From assembly GCF_019443445.1 (NCBI RefSeq), contig NZ_CP080378.1, positions 5,270,001 through 5,334,000 on the forward strand: a stretch of 64,000 nt of DNA, given 5' to 3'. This stretch comes from Massilia sp. PAMC28688. Lineage in GTDB: Bacteria; Pseudomonadota; Gammaproteobacteria; Burkholderiales; Burkholderiaceae_D. The translations under genes and the position numbers were made by a program. Below the pieces are notes generated by a model. It worked only from the letters and a program-made list of their open reading frames with translations, searched no databases and was not told where the DNA came from. Below, one piece after another: positions 62,578 through 64,000 of this stretch; positions within the stretch are counted from its first letter, which is position 1; the number at the start of each line of letters is the position of its first letter.

Positions 62578-63510
62578 ATGACCTTCACTCGACACTCTTA
62601 CACCCGCACCACGTCGGCCATTACTGGCGTTCTCGCCCTCGCCTGCGGCCTCGCTGCATGCCAAGCGAAGGCACCCGAGGCGCCGAAAGCATCGGTGGCC
62701 GATCTCGCAAACAAAACCCGCAGCCAGCTCGTGGCGATTAAAGGTGGATCGTTCAAGATGGGGGACTTTGGCGACACACACTCGGAAGAGAAACTGCCTT
62801 ACACCGGCGAACTCGATGACGGCCCAGTGCACGAAGTCAAACTCGACGATTTTTCCATGAGCAAGTACAAAGTGACGGTCGGCGATTACGACGTGTACAC
62901 AGCGGCGAACGGATTGCCTAGCGCTTATATGGGCCCGAATCAGCGTGCAACCGACATAATGGCGCGTGAGCATCCCAAAATTGCCATGATGCCCGTTGGG
63001 GTCGACTGGCAGGATGCCAAAAACTATTGTCAGTGGATCGGCAAGCAGATCGGCCTGAATATGGATCTGCCAACAGAAGCCGAATGGGAGTACGCTGCTC
63101 GCGCGCGCGGCAAGGAAATGATTTTCGCTACCAACAACGGTGAAGACCAGCCTGGCGTGAATTTCGCGAGCTTCGCTCAGATGCAAGCTACCAACGCTGC
63201 GACGCGCGACATGCCGGTCGGAATGTACCCGCCCACTCCGCTCGGGCTATATGACATGGCGTCCAACGGCTACGACTGGACCAACGACTGGTATGACAAG
63301 GATTACTATTCGAAGTCACCTGTCGATAACCCACAAGGCCCGCCCACAGGCACTCGCAAAGTGATTCGCGGCTCGCATAACGGACCCGACCACGCAGCAA
63401 TGACATTCGCTCGCAACAGCCGCGAGCCGGCGCTACGAGACAGCAAAGGCGCCGTCACCAACCGTTCATATGGATTTCGCTGCGTAGCACGGCCTGTTGG
63501 GAAACGGTAA
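62578..63510 (+). CDS. SUMF1-fold (FGE-like) lipoprotein, copy 3
   Basis: 310 residues from ATG 62578, with a lipobox (GVLALACGLAAC). It shares almost every motif with copy 2: KASVADLANKTRSQLVAIKG, LPTEAEWEYAARARG and the same catalytic-cysteine loss. Differences cluster in a few surface stretches, for example GLPSAYMGPNQRATDIM against GLPGAYLGPNPSGSDIR, and FAQMQATNAATRDM against FDQMEATNAATGDM. Such clustered divergence fits specificity changes among paralogous immunity proteins. About 50 bp after the stop also resemble the region after copy 2, so the duplicated unit includes the 3' flank. Confidence 0.88.
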   Translation: MTFTRHSYTRTTSAITGVLALACGLAACQAKAPEAPKASVADLANKTRSQLVAIKGGSFKMGDFGDTHSEEKLPYTGELDDGPVHEVKLDDFSMSKYKVTVGDYDVYTAANGLPSAYMGPNQRATDIMAREHPKIAMMPVGVDWQDAKNYCQWIGKQIGLNMDLPTEAEWEYAARARGKEMIFATNNGEDQPGVNFASFAQMQATNAATRDMPVGMYPPTPLGLYDMASNGYDWTNDWYDKDYYSKSPVDNPQGPPTGTRKVIRGSHNGPDHAAMTFARNSREPALRDSKGAVTNRSYGFRCVARPVGKR

Positions 63511-63546
63511 GCGTGCGCCGGGAGCAAAGCCAAGCGGGCAATTTAA

Positions 63547-64000
63547 TCAAGCATAAGTGCTGATATCCATGCTGGACAGAGGGTGGATCGCCGCCATTGC
63601 ATAGTGCGGATTATCCTCGGAGTTCATCTCGTACATCATGGTGTTGTTGGCGGCAAATGCGTAGCCACGCGCCGGTGCATCATGCAGGCGCGCCTTGATC
63701 CGTTCCAGATCGTCATCCATGTCACGATAACCCAGCTTCATGAACTTCTCGACAGTGCCATAGTGGCTGCCATCGATCCGCTCGCCGCGTGGATGCATGT
63801 GCTGGAACACGTTATTCCATTCGCGCGTCGTCTGCACCCACTGCAAGACGCGTAGCACCGCTTTTTTGCGGTTATGAAATGCATCGGCCTTCTGATAGTT
63901 GTCAGGGTTAACCCAGTCGGTCTTGTCGTGACGCGTGAGCTGATAGAGCAGCATGCCCTTGGTTTCCGGAGTCGCCCGGCGCAGCATTGAATCATCGGTC
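63547..64000 (-). CDS. C-terminal part of an unrecognised protein, effector candidate
   Basis: The frame is open to the window edge, so the N-terminus lies outside. About 151 residues are visible, starting TDDSMLRRATPETKGMLLYQ. There are conserved-looking polar and aromatic residues (NVFQHMHPRGERIDGSHYG, YAFAANNTMMYEMNSEDNPH). I recognise no family. It converges on the SUMF1 genes, 36 bp from the last stop, and points towards vgrG. By position it may be a T6SS effector whose inhibitors are the SUMF1 lipoproteins. An in-frame ATG at 63987 exists, but codons continue upstream. Confidence 0.6.
   Translation of the reverse strand, partial: TDDSMLRRATPETKGMLLYQLTRHDKTDWVNPDNYQKADAFHNRKKAVLRVLQWVQTTREWNNVFQHMHPRGERIDGSHYGTVEKFMKLGYRDMDDDLERIKARLHDAPARGYAFAANNTMMYEMNSEDNPHYAMAAIHPLSSMDISTYA

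Noticed and set aside
61502..63510. Annotating the SUMF1 copies as formylglycine-generating enzymes (sulfatase activators)
   Set aside because: The catalytic cysteine pair is absent and no sulfatase gene is nearby.

Overview
The window is GC-rich chromosomal DNA that looks like a betaproteobacterium of the Massilia/Telluria/Duganella group (Oxalobacteraceae). That placement is inferred from base composition, a PEP-CTERM protein, large hybrid sensor kinases, a vgrG locus and long exported repeat proteins. It has not been checked against a database. I saw no rRNA, tRNA or CRISPR array.

Positions 1-10,000 are a cell-surface polysaccharide region. On the + strand are the end of a DegT-type sugar aminotransferase, an initiating sugar transferase, a PAP2-type phosphatase and an acyltransferase. 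On the - strand are a methyltransferase, a duplicated beta-helix protein with an FNR-type box upstream, a Wzz/BY-kinase and a Wza-like export lipoprotein. Positions 10,000-21,700 hold two paralogous hybrid histidine kinases, a TonB-family protein with a long coiled coil, a solute-binding protein, a flavin reductase plus MBL-fold pair and an SRAP protein. A 1.4-kb AT-richer insertion (16833-18230) has imperfect terminal inverted repeats, a CTAG duplication and a zinc-ribbon gene, but no transposase.

Positions 21,781-31,023 are a complete yfaA-T-S-Q-P operon built around an alpha-2-macroglobulin-like protein whose thioester motif is lost. Its partners look like cell-wall enzymes: NlpC/P60-like YfaT, and YfaQ with a PBP-like SxxK plus a SpoIID-like region. 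Positions 31,100-39,250 hold a membrane protein, an M16 peptidase, a DODA-type dioxygenase, small conserved proteins, a PEP-CTERM protein and a two-gene unit with a HExxH metallopeptidase lipoprotein.

Positions 39,588-56,235 are the most unusual part: one - strand operon of nearly 17 kb. It encodes a 2.3k-residue exported protein (alpha/alpha toroid, carboxypeptidase-regulatory-like domains, a CxxCH motif, a propeller), a 2.7k-residue Sec-exported RHS protein ending in a GIY-YIG nuclease, and two tightly linked small genes (leucine-rich repeat and DUF4240) that are good immunity candidates.

Positions 56,662-64,000 are a type VI secretion locus: vgrG with a carrier-like C-terminal extension and a DUF3592-like membrane protein. 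Opposite vgrG lie three tandem SUMF1-fold copies, two intact lipoproteins and one decayed, converging on the truncated end of a probable effector gene. A short remnant resembling that gene's 3' end lies between the two intact copies, which suggests a duplicated effector/immunity unit.
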